From contig NZ_CP048397.1 in NCBI RefSeq assembly GCF_010384365.1, positions 434,001 to 498,000 of the forward strand: DNA of 64,000 nucleotides, read 5' to 3'. Position numbers and translations under genes: made by a program. Origin of the DNA: Streptomyces sp. S4.7. Its GTDB lineage: Bacteria > Actinomycetota > Actinomycetes > Streptomycetales > Streptomycetaceae. The notes under the pieces are model-generated. The model had not been told where the DNA came from. It saw only the letters and a program-made list of their open reading frames with translations, and searched no databases. Positions 17,205 through 26,237 of the stretch are shown here, in pieces. Every line of letters starts with the position of its first letter. The stretch's first letter is position 1.

Positions 17205-19391
17205 GTGTCCCGTCGGTCCGTCCTCGCCACCGCGCTCGCGGCCGGCGCGCTGCTGCTGACCTGTCTGCCCAGTGCCGCGGCGCAGCCGCCCGGCAGCGGC
17301 GAACGGCTGACCATCGACACCCTGTCGACCCGGCCGGGTGTGGTCACCGGCGGTGACGTCCTCGTACGTGTCGAGGTCCCGCCCCGCTTCGACCCCGACG
17401 ACGTACGGATCACCCGCGACGGCACGGACGTCACGGACGCGTTCTCGGCGGCCGGATCCGCGCCCGGCGGCCTGACCGGCCTGGTGACGTCCCTGCGCGA
17501 GGGCCGCAACCGGCTCGTCGCGACCGTCTCCGGCCGGCCCGGCGCGGGCGCGGCGCTCCAGGTGCGCGACCACCCCTCGACCGGTCCGGTCATCAGCGGT
17601 CCGCACGAGCGGCCCTTCGTGTGCGGTACGGAGTCGTTCAAGCTGGTCGACGGCTCCACCCTGGGGCCGCCGCTGGACGGGGACTGCTCGGTCGCGGCCC
17701 GGGTCGACCACGCGTACCGCTCCACGGACGGGAGCGTGAAACCCCTGGCCGATCCCGCGAGCCGCCCGGCGGACCTCGCGACGACCACCACGAGCACCGG
17801 CGCGCGCGTCCCCTTCCTCATCCGTATCGAGACCGGCACGCTCAACCGGGGCGTCTACCAGATCTCCATGCTGGCCGACCCCGCCGCGCCAGAGCCGACC
17901 CGTGCGCGGCCCTCCGAGGGGTGGAACGGCCGGCTGATGTACACCTTCGGCGGCGGGTGCCGGGGCGGCTGGTACACCCAGGGCTCGGACACCGGCGGCG
18001 TACTGGACACCGAGATGCTGGGCCGTGGGTACGCGGTGGCCTCCTCGTCCCTCAACGTCTTCGGCAACAACTGCAACGACCTGCTGGCGTCCGAGACCAC
18101 GATGATGGTCAAGGAGCACTTCGTGGAGCGGTACGGAGTCCCCCGCTTCACCATCGGCTGGGGATGTTCCGGCGGCTCGTACCAGAGCCATCAGACCGCC
18201 GACAACTACCCCGGTCTGCTCGACGGCATCATCGTCGGGTGCAGCTTCCCGGACGTGACGTCCGCGACCAACACCACGCTGCTGGACTCCCGGCTGCTCG
18301 ACCACTACTTCACCGTGAGCGCGCCGGACGAGTTCAGCGCCGAGCAGCAGACCGCGGTCGCCGGGTTCCGTGAGCGGGCGAGCATCCCGAACCTGAGCGA
18401 CGGCGCGAAGCGCCTCGACCCGGACGCGGAGTTCCCCGCCGCGCTGCCCGATGACCAGCGCTACGACGCGGACACCAACCCCGACGGGGCTCGGGGCACG
18501 GTCTTCGACCACACCGTGAACGTGTACGGCACCGACCGGCGCACCGGCGCCGCGCTGCGCCCGCTGGACAACGTCGGTGTGCAGTACGGACTCGACGCGC
18601 TGAACGAGGGTGCGATCGACAAGCGGCAGTTCATCGACCTCAACTCCCGCGTCGGGGGCATCGACCGCGACGCCGGGTTCACCACGGGGCGTACGGCGGC
18701 CGACCGCACGGCGACCGAGGCGGCGTACGGCACGGGCCGCATCCTGTGGGGCGGCGCCGGTCTCGCCACCACACCCGTCATCGACCACCGCTCCTACACC
18801 GACGACCTGCCCGGGGGCGACATACACATGGCGGTGCACGGGTACTCCACCCGCGCCCGGCTGATCGCGGCGAACGGCCACGCGGACAACCAGGTCATGC
18901 TCGCGGAGGACAACCGGCACGGCTTCAGCCTCAAGAGCCCGGCGCTGCGGTACGCCCTCACGGAGATGGACGCGTGGCTGACGTCGCTGACGTCCGCCGG
19001 GGCGCGGGCCGAGTGGACGGCGCGGGACGTCGTGGCGCACAAGCCGGCGGAGCTGACCGACGCGTGCTGGACCAGGGACGCGGAGCCCCGCAAGATCGAG
19101 CAGCGCCTGGCCTACGACAGCCCCGGGGAGTGCGGCGCGCTCTACCCGGCCTTCCCGACACCGAGGCTGGTCGCCGGAGCCCCGCTCGCCGACGATGTGA
19201 TCGCGTGCCGGCGCAAGGCGGTGGACCCGGCCGACTACGAGGTGACGTTCACCGGCGCCGAACTCCGGCAGTTGCGGGCGGCGTTCCCCGGCGGGGTGTG
19301 CGACTGGAGCCGGAGCGGCCAGGGACAGCGCCCGCTCACCGGCCCGTGGCAGTCGGTGGGGGCGGCGGGCGAGAGGGGCGGGGAGCGATGA
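17205..19391 (+). CDS. Secreted DUF6351-family protein, alpha/beta-hydrolase-like
   Basis: 728 residues, GTG start, signal peptide 1-26 ending SAAAQP. After an Ig-like N-terminal region (about 30-130), the large domain carries GRLMYTFGGGCRGGWY and a nucleophile-elbow-like GWGCSGGSYQSHQ (about 323). The late segment has an ANGHADNQ...HGFSLK stretch suited to the acid/His of a hydrolase triad. The family is annotated only as DUF6351; tannase/feruloyl-esterase-type activity is my inference. Its stop overlaps the start of the SMP-30 gene (ATGA), so the two are translationally coupled and may act in the same catabolic step. Confidence 0.75.
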   Translation: MSRRSVLATALAAGALLLTCLPSAAAQPPGSGERLTIDTLSTRPGVVTGGDVLVRVEVPPRFDPDDVRITRDGTDVTDAFSAAGSAPGGLTGLVTSLREGRNRLVATVSGRPGAGAALQVRDHPSTGPVISGPHERPFVCGTESFKLVDGSTLGPPLDGDCSVAARVDHAYRSTDGSVKPLADPASRPADLATTTTSTGARVPFLIRIETGTLNRGVYQISMLADPAAPEPTRARPSEGWNGRLMYTFGGGCRGGWYTQGSDTGGVLDTEMLGRGYAVASSSLNVFGNNCNDLLASETTMMVKEHFVERYGVPRFTIGWGCSGGSYQSHQTADNYPGLLDGIIVGCSFPDVTSATNTTLLDSRLLDHYFTVSAPDEFSAEQQTAVAGFRERASIPNLSDGAKRLDPDAEFPAALPDDQRYDADTNPDGARGTVFDHTVNVYGTDRRTGAALRPLDNVGVQYGLDALNEGAIDKRQFIDLNSRVGGIDRDAGFTTGRTAADRTATEAAYGTGRILWGGAGLATTPVIDHRSYTDDLPGGDIHMAVHGYSTRARLIAANGHADNQVMLAEDNRHGFSLKSPALRYALTEMDAWLTSLTSAGARAEWTARDVVAHKPAELTDACWTRDAEPRKIEQRLAYDSPGECGALYPAFPTPRLVAGAPLADDVIACRRKAVDPADYEVTFTGAELRQLRAAFPGGVCDWSRSGQGQRPLTGPWQSVGAAGERGGER

Positions 19392-20275
19392 CCGGGCCCC
19401 GCATCGAGGTCGCCGTACGGGCGGAGGCGAAGCTGGGCGAGGGGCCCACCTGGGATCCGGCGACCGGCCGGCTGCTGTGGGTGGACATACTCTCGGCGCG
19501 GATCCACACCTTCGACCCGGCCGACGGCCGCCGTACGGTCATGGCCACCGAGCAGCACGTCGGTGCCGCGCTCCCCCGGGCCGGCGGCGGGCTGGTGGTC
19601 AACCTCCGTGACGGCATCGGACTGTACGGCCCCGGCGGCGAGTTCTCCTGGCTGGTACGCGATCCGGTGCCGGGCCGCCGGGGCAACGACGCGGCCGTCG
19701 CGCCGGACGGCGCGCTCTGGGCGGGCAGCATGCGCTACGACGAGACACCGGGCGGCGGGGCGCTGATCCGGGTCACGGCGGACGCGTTCGGCGCACCGGA
19801 CGCGCCTTCGGGGACCGTCACCGACACACGGCCCGTCACCGTCGGCAACGGCACGGGCTGGAGTCCGGACGGCCGGACGATGTACTACATCGACACCCCC
19901 ACCGGCCGTATCGACCGGTTCCGCGCCGACACCCACTCCCCCGGTGAACCCCTCGTCGACGAGGGCCCGTTGGCGACGATCGAAGCGGGCACCGGGCACC
20001 CGGACGGGCTGACGGTCGACGCGGACGGCTGCGTCTGGGTCGCCCTGTGGGACGGCGCCGCGGTCCGCCGCTACACACCGGACGGCGAGCTGGACCGGAC
20101 TGTCGAACTGCCCGTACTCCGGCCCACCTCCTGCGCCTTCGGCGGACCGGAGCTGCGCGACCTCTACATCACCACCGCCCGCGTCGGCGTCGCCGCCCCC
20201 CACCCCCTCACCGGCTCGCTCCTCGTCCTGCCGGACGCGGGTCAGGGGGTCCCCGGCACACCGTTCGCCGGCTGA
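19388..20275 (+). CDS. SMP-30/gluconolactonase/LRE-family lactonase
   Basis: 295 residues of six-bladed propeller type. It has the family's opening AKLGEGPTWDPATGRLLWVDI, the metal-site segment RGNDAAVAPDGALWAGSM (Asn/Asp ligands), NGTGWSPDGRTMYYIDT and the closing PDGLTVDADGCVWVALWDG. Members are Ca/Zn-dependent lactonases hydrolysing sugar lactones such as gluconolactone. No signal peptide, so cytoplasmic. It is translationally coupled to the upstream secreted DUF6351 protein. Confidence 0.85.
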   Translation: MTGPRIEVAVRAEAKLGEGPTWDPATGRLLWVDILSARIHTFDPADGRRTVMATEQHVGAALPRAGGGLVVNLRDGIGLYGPGGEFSWLVRDPVPGRRGNDAAVAPDGALWAGSMRYDETPGGGALIRVTADAFGAPDAPSGTVTDTRPVTVGNGTGWSPDGRTMYYIDTPTGRIDRFRADTHSPGEPLVDEGPLATIEAGTGHPDGLTVDADGCVWVALWDGAAVRRYTPDGELDRTVELPVLRPTSCAFGGPELRDLYITTARVGVAAPHPLTGSLLVLPDAGQGVPGTPFAG

Positions 20276-20299
20276 GAGGGGAGACGACGCGGGCGGGTG

Positions 20300-20775
20300 A
20301 CGCCGGGAGGCCTTCTCCTCCGCTGCCCCCGGCCCCGCGGTGTGGACGAGCAGCGATCCGCGGATGCCCCACGGCCTCGCGGGCGATCATGTCGCGGTCG
20401 GGGTAGCGGCCACCGATCTCGCGAGCGCCGGGGCGCTGATCCAGTCGAGCAGCCGCCGCACCTGCGCTCGTACGGCGGCGCCCGGCGCGGCGGGGCCGCG
20501 ACCATCTGTCCGGCCCCCTTCTTGTGCGGGCGGGCGAGCCGGAACAGATGGTCGCGCTCGTCCCTGTCCAGCCGCAGGCTGTGATTGCGGCCCTGCTCCA
20601 GCCGTACGTAGTAGTCGACGCTCACACCCGCCAGATGCGCCAGCTCCTCCCGGCGCAGGCCCGGCACCCTGCGCTGCCCGGATCCCGAGGCGTAACCGAC
20701 GTCCTCGGGCTGGATCCTGGCTCGGCGCGAGCTCACGAATTCGCCCAACTCCCCTTGCGTCCGCGTGCCGTTCAT
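20300..20775 (-). pseudogene. Decayed HTH/MmyB-type regulator
   Basis: The N-terminal reading MNGTRTQGELGEFVSSRRARIQ is followed by RRVPGLRREELAHLAGVSVDYYVRLEQG, the standard Xre-like HTH of MmyB-domain regulators. Right after LEQGRN the expected linker is shortened by about a dozen residues and the text resumes SLRLDRDERDHLFRLARP. Beyond this the frame shifts: VRRLLDWISAPAL is in a second frame and MIAREAVGHPRIAARPHR in a third. Most of the MmyB ligand domain is missing. Several independent lesions make this a real pseudogene rather than one read error. Confidence 0.7.
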
Positions 20776-20853
20776 TCTCCATCGGCCGACCGGGCGGGTA
20801 GCGAGCTGCCGACGGCCGCCGGGTTCGGGCTCTCGCCACGCTGCGGCGCTTCG

Positions 20854-21375
20854 TCAGTCGACGCGCGCGCAGAGGTCGTCGACCGAGCCGTGGACCATGG
20901 TCACGTCCTTGTAGCCGGCCGCGCTGATGTCCAGGGTGTACGCGCCGTCGATCAGATACACACCTCGCGCCAGATTGCCGCCGTTCTCGGCGACGCCCAC
21001 GAGCACCGGGCCGAGCACGTACCAGAACTGTGAGCCGTCGGAGCGATGGTCCACGGCGGCCGTGCCGCTCGCGTCGGCGTCGTAGAAGGCCCCGGTGTCG
21101 GTGTTGGTGATCCGGACCACCAGGTCCCCCCGGTAGAGGACGCGTTCCGGGGAGCCGTCCGGATGGGTCGTCACCACCCGCCGCTCCACCTCGTCGACGA
21201 CTGGCTCGGTGTGGATGGGGACGTCGCACCGGACACCGGCGGGCGCGTCCCACGGTGCGGAGGGTGCGGGCTCCCAGCCGCTGCGCGCGGTGCCGGAAGC
21301 CGCGTGGGCGGGATGCGCCCCGGCCCCCAACAGCGGTGTGGTGAGGGCCAGTAGCGCTACGACGATGCCTCGCAC
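20854..21375 (-). CDS. Small secreted protein of unknown function
   Basis: 173 residues from a GTG start with GGGGAGA upstream. Signal peptide VRGIVVALLALTTPLLGAGAHPAHAAS. The mature part is beta-rich (LVVRITNTDTGAFYDADASGTAAVDH, FWYVLGPVLVGVAENGGNLARGVYLIDG) with two cysteines (RCDV and DLCARVD) that could pair. No enzyme motif is visible. It is divergent from the SARP-CGNR gene with about 120 bases between the starts. Confidence 0.65.
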   Translation of the reverse strand: MRGIVVALLALTTPLLGAGAHPAHAASGTARSGWEPAPSAPWDAPAGVRCDVPIHTEPVVDEVERRVVTTHPDGSPERVLYRGDLVVRITNTDTGAFYDADASGTAAVDHRSDGSQFWYVLGPVLVGVAENGGNLARGVYLIDGAYTLDISAAGYKDVTMVHGSVDDLCARVD

Positions 21376-21495
21376 AGAGTTCTCCCCGGTGAAGTGGTGG
21401 TCCACGGCCTGGGCACCAGCGTCCCGCCGGGCTCTGACCACGTTCTCACCACGGCCGCTTGCCGCTCCCGCCCGCGGGACTACCCTTGTTCCGCG

Positions 21496-22854
21496 ATGAA
21501 GTTCAAGCTGCTCGGACCGTTCGAGGCCCGTCACGAGGGCCGGCCGCTCCTGACGCACAGCCGCCGCCAGGAGCGCTGTCTGCTGTCGATCCTGCTGCTC
21601 GACGCGGGGCACGTCGTGACGACCGGTCGGCTCATCGATCTGCTGTGGGACGGGGAGGCGAACGCGTCGGCGCGCGGCACCGTCCACACATACGTCGGAA
21701 GGCTGCGCGCCGCCCTGCGTACGGAGGGCGGACCGCGCATCGAGACCCGGCACGGCGGCTATCTCCTGGAAACGGGCGGGTACGAGGTCGACGCCGGGGA
21801 CTTCGTCCCGCTGGCCCGCGCCGCCGCCGACGCCACGGACCCCGCCGAGCGGATCCGTCTCGGCGACCGAGCCCTCGCGCTGTGGCGGGGCCCGCTGCTC
21901 GCCGACGTGGCCGGCGACCGGCTCCGCGAGCGGCTCGGCGGCCGTCTGGACGCGCTGCGGCTGTCCACCGTCGAGCTGCGCGCCGAGACGCAGCTCTCGA
22001 TGGGGCTGCACGAACGCGTCGCGGCGAATCTGACGGACCTCGCCGACGATCATCCCGAACGGGAGCGCATCGTCGCCGCGCGGATGACGGCCCTGTACCG
22101 CGCCGACCGCGCGGCCGAGGCCGTCCGCCTCTACCGCGCCACACGCCACGCGCTCTCCACCCGGCTCGGCGTCGAGCCGGGACCGGACCTGACGGCCCTT
22201 CACGAGCGCGTCCTGCGCCGCGATCCGTCCCTGGACCGGCCGCCGGCTCCCCTGTACGCGGTACGGGTCCGAGACCACTGGCTGCCGTGGAACACCAGCG
22301 GCCACCCGGCGCTGGAGTTCTGCAACACGTACGCGGGCTGGGGCGGCCCGGAGCTGCCCGGTGCGGAGTGGCTGCGCGACTACGCCGCGCTGGCGGTGTG
22401 GGCCGGCCATCTCGGTCTCGCTCGGGACCATGTCGTCACCCGTCTGGTCGCGCGGGCGCGCCGCGAACCCGGCGAGGCGGCGCACGTACTCGCCGAGGCC
22501 CGTGAGTTCCGGGCGCGCCTGTACGCCTGTCTGACGGATCCGGCCGACGCGGAGGCCTTCGAAGCGGTGGCGGGTGTGGCGGAAGCGGCGGCGAGGTCCT
22601 CGGTGTTCACCCGCGGCGAGGACGGTCTCGGCGGCTGGCATGTCTCACCCTCGGCCGGGCTGCGGCTCCCTCTCCTCGCGACGGCCCGCAGCGCCGCCGA
22701 CCTGCTGGCGGATCCGCGCCGCCTCGTGGTGCGCCGCTGTCCCGGCGAGGAGTGCGGCTGGCTGTTCCTCGACAGCGGTGGCCGGCGCAGATGGTGCAGC
22801 CTGGCGACGTGCGGTGCCTCGCGGCGGCTGCGGGACGGATGCGCGACGGGCTGA
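21496..22854 (+). CDS. SARP-type (winged helix-BTAD) regulator fused to a CGNR zinc-finger domain
   Basis: 452 residues from MKFKLLGPFEARHEG. Residues 1-95 are the OmpR-like winged helix (LLWDGEANASARGTVHTYVGRLRAAL). Residues 95-245 are the BTAD helical repeat domain typical of SARPs (RLRERLGGRLDALRLSTVELRAE; LGVEPGPDLTALHERVLRRDP). From about 255 an ABATE-like domain (GHPALEFCNTYAGWGG) leads to a CGNR finger near the end (RCPGEECGWLFLDSGGRRR then WCSLATCGAS; four Cys conserved, NR replaced by AS). SARPs activate target operons by binding repeats near -35 sites. The fusion offers two nucleic-acid-binding ends. The target is unknown, and no biosynthetic cluster is adjacent. Confidence 0.85.
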   Translation: MKFKLLGPFEARHEGRPLLTHSRRQERCLLSILLLDAGHVVTTGRLIDLLWDGEANASARGTVHTYVGRLRAALRTEGGPRIETRHGGYLLETGGYEVDAGDFVPLARAAADATDPAERIRLGDRALALWRGPLLADVAGDRLRERLGGRLDALRLSTVELRAETQLSMGLHERVAANLTDLADDHPERERIVAARMTALYRADRAAEAVRLYRATRHALSTRLGVEPGPDLTALHERVLRRDPSLDRPPAPLYAVRVRDHWLPWNTSGHPALEFCNTYAGWGGPELPGAEWLRDYAALAVWAGHLGLARDHVVTRLVARARREPGEAAHVLAEAREFRARLYACLTDPADAEAFEAVAGVAEAAARSSVFTRGEDGLGGWHVSPSAGLRLPLLATARSAADLLADPRRLVVRRCPGEECGWLFLDSGGRRRWCSLATCGASRRLRDGCATG

Positions 22855-23008
22855 CCCCGGAAACTCGTACGGGTCCCCGCCGGCCGCGCGGGGACGTCCC
22901 CTAACGGGTGATCGGCCCTGGTCGTGTGCGCACTCGGCGCTCCCCCGCGGGGAGCCTTCTCCGAAAGCCGGTCGGTTGGTCGGACCCCACGGAGAGAGGC
23001 GAGGCACG

Positions 23009-24016
23009 ATGAGCAGCCTCCTGGACACGCTGCCCGCGGACGAGCGGCGCAGACTCAACCACAACCGGTCGGGCGCCCTCCTGGCGTCCTCGCCGATGCT
23101 CGCCACCCTGACCGACCGGAGGGTGTTCGGCGAGGGCTGGATCTTCGAGCGCAAACTGGACGGTGTGCGGGTACTCGCCGTCCGGGACGCGTCGGGCGTA
23201 CGGCTGCTGTCGCGCACAGGACGACGGCTCAATGCCACGTATCCGGAGATCGTGGACGCCCTGGCCGCGCAGGAGTGCGAGGACTTCACCGTGGACGGCG
23301 AGGTCGTCGCGTTCGCCCACGGCCGTACCGACTTCGCCCGGCTCCAGCAGCGCATGGGGATCAGCGACGCCCGCCGGGCCCGCGCCAGCGGGGTGGCCGT
23401 CACGTACTACCTGTTCGATCTGCTGCGCCTGGACGGCGCCGATCTCACGGCGATCCCGCTGCGCTCACGGAAGTCGCTGCTGCGCAGAGCCCTGACGTAC
23501 CGGGCGCCGCTGCGCTTCACCCCGCACCGCAACGCGGGCGGTCAGGAGTCGCTGGACCGGGCGTGCGCCGACGGCTGGGAGGGACTGATCGTGAAACGGG
23601 CCGCGGGCCGGTACGAGCCCCGGCGCTCGACGGGCTGGCTGAAGCTCAAGTGCGAGCAGGGGCAGGAGTTCGTCATCGGCGGCTACACGGAACCGTCCGG
23701 CTCCCGCGTCGGCTTCGGCGCGCTGCTCCTCGGTCACTACGAGGACGGACGGCTGCGGTACGCGGGCAAGGTGGGGACCGGGTACGACCGGGCGACGCTG
23801 GTCGATCTGCGCCGGCGGCTCGACGAGGCCGCGGTGCCCCGGTCGCCGTTCGCGGACGCGGTGAAGGAGCGGGCTCCGCACTGGTCCGAGCCCCGGCTCG
23901 TCGCCCAGATCGCGTTCACCGAGTGGACGAGGGACGGGATGCTGCGCCATCCGCGTTTCCTGGGGCTGCGGGAGGACAAGGAGGCGAGGGACGTGGTGCG
24001 GGAGAGACCGGCCTGA
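23009..24016 (+). CDS. ATP-dependent DNA ligase (LigC/LigD ligase-domain type)
   Basis: 335 residues, ATG after GGAGAGAGGCGAGG. The nucleotidyltransferase motif I is FERKLDGVR (adenylated Lys about 49). Further motifs are SRTGRRLNATYPE, FTVDGEVVAF, YLFDLL, EGLIVKRAAGRYEP and WLKLKCEQGQEFVIGGY, followed by an OB-fold C-terminal domain (RYAGKVGTGYD...). It seals nicks using ATP, as the stand-alone or LigD-type ligases of bacterial end joining and excision repair do. Ku and a LigD polymerase are not in the window. Length fits a stand-alone ligase without a nuclease or primase domain. Confidence 0.9.
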   Translation: MSSLLDTLPADERRRLNHNRSGALLASSPMLATLTDRRVFGEGWIFERKLDGVRVLAVRDASGVRLLSRTGRRLNATYPEIVDALAAQECEDFTVDGEVVAFAHGRTDFARLQQRMGISDARRARASGVAVTYYLFDLLRLDGADLTAIPLRSRKSLLRRALTYRAPLRFTPHRNAGGQESLDRACADGWEGLIVKRAAGRYEPRRSTGWLKLKCEQGQEFVIGGYTEPSGSRVGFGALLLGHYEDGRLRYAGKVGTGYDRATLVDLRRRLDEAAVPRSPFADAVKERAPHWSEPRLVAQIAFTEWTRDGMLRHPRFLGLREDKEARDVVRERPA

Positions 24017-24152
24017 CGGGGCGGGTGGGCGGGGCGGGAAACGGGCAGCACTCCCGGACGGGCCGTACACGCGGAGTACGCGGAGTACGGCGCCACGCCA
24101 CCGCACGGCCACAGACCACCGCACGACCGCGACGAAGGGCGGCGACACCCCC

Positions 24153-24584
24153 ATGACCACCCCCGACTCCCGCATACCGCGTTTCCATCTCGCGATGCCC
24201 GTCGACGACCTCGCCGCCGCGCGCCGCTTCTACGGCGGCGTACTCGGTCTGACGGAGGGCCGCAGCGCGGACACGTGGGTGGACTGGAATCTGCGTGGCC
24301 ACCAGTTCGTGACGCATCTGGCGCCCCGCCGCGCCGAGGGCGTGCGCAACGCGGTCGACGGACACGACGTGCCGGTACCGCACTTCGGGCTGCTGCTGAC
24401 CCCGCCGGAGTTCCACGAGCTGGCGGACCGCCTCCGGGCGGCGGGCACGACGTTCGTGATCGAGCCCTGCGTCCGCTTCGAGGGGCGGCCGGGTCAGCAG
24501 TGGACGATGTTCCTGCTCGATCCGGCGGGCAACGCGCTGGAGTTCAAGGCGTTCGCGGACGACGCACAGGTCTTCGCCGTCTGA
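24153..24584 (+). CDS. VOC (glyoxalase/bleomycin-resistance fold) family protein
   Basis: 143 residues, a single betaalphabetabetabeta pair of VOC type. RFHLAMPVDDLAAARRFYGGVLGLTEG supplies the first metal His. DVPVPHFGLLL and FLLDPAGNALEFKAF give the second and third ligands (His, Glu). Close relatives are small metal-dependent dioxygenase-like or dehydratase proteins of uncertain substrate. Monocistronic, followed by a bidirectional terminator. Confidence 0.85.
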   Translation: MTTPDSRIPRFHLAMPVDDLAAARRFYGGVLGLTEGRSADTWVDWNLRGHQFVTHLAPRRAEGVRNAVDGHDVPVPHFGLLLTPPEFHELADRLRAAGTTFVIEPCVRFEGRPGQQWTMFLLDPAGNALEFKAFADDAQVFAV

Positions 24585-24620
24585 CGGCGGGGAGCCGGCG
24601 CGGGGTTCGGAAGGTCCCCC

Positions 24621-24649
24621 GGTGTCCGCCCGATCGCCGGGCGGACACC
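24621..24649. terminator. Bidirectional hairpin terminator
   Basis: A perfect 12-bp stem (ggtgtccgcccg) with a 5-base loop between the convergent VOC and msrA genes. Confidence 0.85.
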
Positions 24650-24667
24650 GTCATCACGGAAGGCGCG

Positions 24668-25186
24668 TCATCGCTCGCTGCGGGCGGGAAGCTTCCAGCC
24701 CGGCCGCAGGAAGTGACAGGTGTATCCGTCGGGATAGCGGACCAGATAGTCCTGGTGCTCGGGCTCCGCCTCCCAGAAATCGCCCGCCTCGGCCACCTCG
24801 GTGACGACCTTCCCCGGCCAGAGGCCCGAGGCCTCGACGTCGGCGATGGTGTCCTCGGCGACCCGCTTCTGCTCGTCACCGATGTAGTAGATGGCCGACC
24901 GGTAGCTGAGGCCGATGTCGTTGCCCTGACGGTTGAGCGTCGTGGGGTCGTGGATCTGGAAGAAGTACTCCAGAATCTGGCGGTAGCTGGTCTTCTCGGG
25001 GTCGAAGACGATCTCGATGCCCTCGGCGTGCGTCCCGTGACTGCGGTACGTCGCGTTCGCGACGTCCCCACCCGTGTAACCGACCCTGGTCGAGATCACC
25101 CCCGGCAGACCGCGAATCAGATCCTGCATACCCCAGAAGCAGCCGCCCGCGAGGACCGCCTTCTCCGTAGCCGTGTCCGTACTCAT
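24668..25186 (-). CDS. msrA: Peptide-methionine (S)-S-oxide reductase
   Basis: 172 residues. It has the catalytic GGCFWGMQ (nucleophile Cys about 16), [27 protein letters not shown] and FFQIHDPTT, all diagnostic for MsrA. It repairs oxidised methionine in proteins with electrons from thioredoxin. Resolving cysteines near the C-terminus are sparse ([10 protein letters not shown] only), which may fit a one-Cys or alternative recycling mode. Own transcription unit with a terminator shared with the VOC gene. Confidence 0.95.
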   Translation of the reverse strand: MSTDTATEKAVLAGGCFWGMQDLIRGLPGVISTRVGYTGGDVANATYRSHGTHAEGIEIVFDPEKTSYRQILEYFFQIHDPTTLNRQGNDIGLSYRSAIYYIGDEQKRVAEDTIADVEASGLWPGKVVTEVAEAGDFWEAEPEHQDYLVRYPDGYTCHFLRPGWKLPARSER

Positions 25187-25278
25187 GCGTTACTCCCTCC
25201 TCTGTCACACACGGTACTGCTCCGAAGGGGGTCGGCGGGGAGCCGGCCGGGGGCCACCCCGGCTCCGGAGGCGGCGTC

Positions 25279-25905
25279 TCAGGCGCTGTGCAGCCGTGCG
25301 TCCAGCTCACCGGCCGACAGCTCCACGCCGTAGACGGGGCTTCCCGGCTGGTGCTTGCGTCCTCCCCCGCCGAGGTGGCCCGCGTTCACCGGGTCGAAGC
25401 CGATGTCGCGGATCAGACCCGCCACGACGGCCACGGCCTCCTCGTCGTCGCCGGAGATGGGAATGGCCAGGCGCGCCGGATCGCCCTTGGGGCGGCCCCG
25501 GTCGCGCAGGGTCTCCCAGTAGATGGAGTTGAACGCCTTGACCAGGTTGGAGTCCGTCGCAGCCCGTACGTTCTCGCTGGAGGTGGTGGAGTCGTCGTCC
25601 AGTTCGGGGTCGTGACCGTCGCGTTCCGGGTAGTAGTTGCCGGTGTCGATCACGACCTTGTCACGCAGCTCGCTCAGGGGCAGGTCGCGCAGGTGCCCGT
25701 ACGGGATCGACACGACGACCACCTGGCCGAACCGGGCCGCCTCCTCGGCGGTGACCGCCCGGATGGGGCCGTCGATCCCCGCGACCAGCTCCGCGAGCGT
25801 CTCCGGGCCGCGCGAGTTCGCGAGGGCGACCTCGTGGCCGATGCCGGCGAAGTGCCGGGCGAGCGTCGAGCCGATGCGGCCCGCTCCGATGATCCCGATA
25901 CGCAT
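25279..25905 (-). CDS. NADP/F420-dependent oxidoreductase-like dinucleotide-binding protein
   Basis: 208 residues from MRIGIIGAGRIGSTLARHFAGIGHEVALANSRGP, a classic N-terminal Rossmann loop GxGxxG with Arg after the second strand (NADP preference). It continues VVVVSIPYGHLRDLP, VIDTGNYYPERDG and LVKAFNSIYWETL, as in the F420-dependent NADP reductase/YodA-type family. It probably moves hydride between NADPH and an unknown acceptor. The upstream in-frame extension is made of repeats and rejected as coding, since ATG 25905 follows GGAGAGGCACC. Confidence 0.8.
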   Translation of the reverse strand: MRIGIIGAGRIGSTLARHFAGIGHEVALANSRGPETLAELVAGIDGPIRAVTAEEAARFGQVVVVSIPYGHLRDLPLSELRDKVVIDTGNYYPERDGHDPELDDDSTTSSENVRAATDSNLVKAFNSIYWETLRDRGRPKGDPARLAIPISGDDEEAVAVVAGLIRDIGFDPVNAGHLGGGGRKHQPGSPVYGVELSAGELDARLHSA

Positions 25906-25945
25906 GGTGCCTCTCCTGCCTGCGCGGTCGTGGGCCGGTCGCCCC

Positions 25946-26050
25946 GTCCGTACGGGTCGCTCGTACGGCTGCTCGTACCGCTCACTCGTACCGGCCGCCC
26001 GCACGGGTCGCGCGTACCGGCCACTCGCACCGGCCGCTCGTACTGGTCGC
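25946..26050. repeat. Imperfect tandem repeat array upstream of the reductase gene
   Basis: About eight units close to ctcgtaccggccg (12-13 bases, with cgtacggg and cgcaccgg variants) are strung together between the reductase start and the acetate kinase gene. They lie in a non-coding interval and could be a slippage array or clustered binding sites. No spacers of CRISPR type are present. Confidence 0.6.
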
Positions 26051-26237
26051 CTCCATGGGTAGCCGAATGGCGGCTCCCCAAACTTGCCGGAAGGCGGGCC
26101 CGGACTCACCCTGAGGCTGCGGGCGACGCCCGATGCCGACGTCAGAGCGCCCGTGCGTGGTTGCCGCGCGGGGCCCGCGTCGACACCGCCGTTCGGGCCC
26201 TGTCCGCCGAACGGGGGAGCTGAGAGGAAGGGCTGTC

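Noticed and set aside
21496..22854. Pathway-specific activator of an antibiotic cluster
   Set aside because: The SARP-like part would allow it, but no biosynthetic genes (PKS, NRPS, terpene) lie in the window.
23009..24016. Complete NHEJ system
   Set aside because: Only the ligase is present; no Ku, polymerase or nuclease gene was found nearby.
25946..26050. CRISPR array
   Set aside because: Units are 12-13 bases, imperfect and contiguous with no unique spacers; no cas genes in the window.
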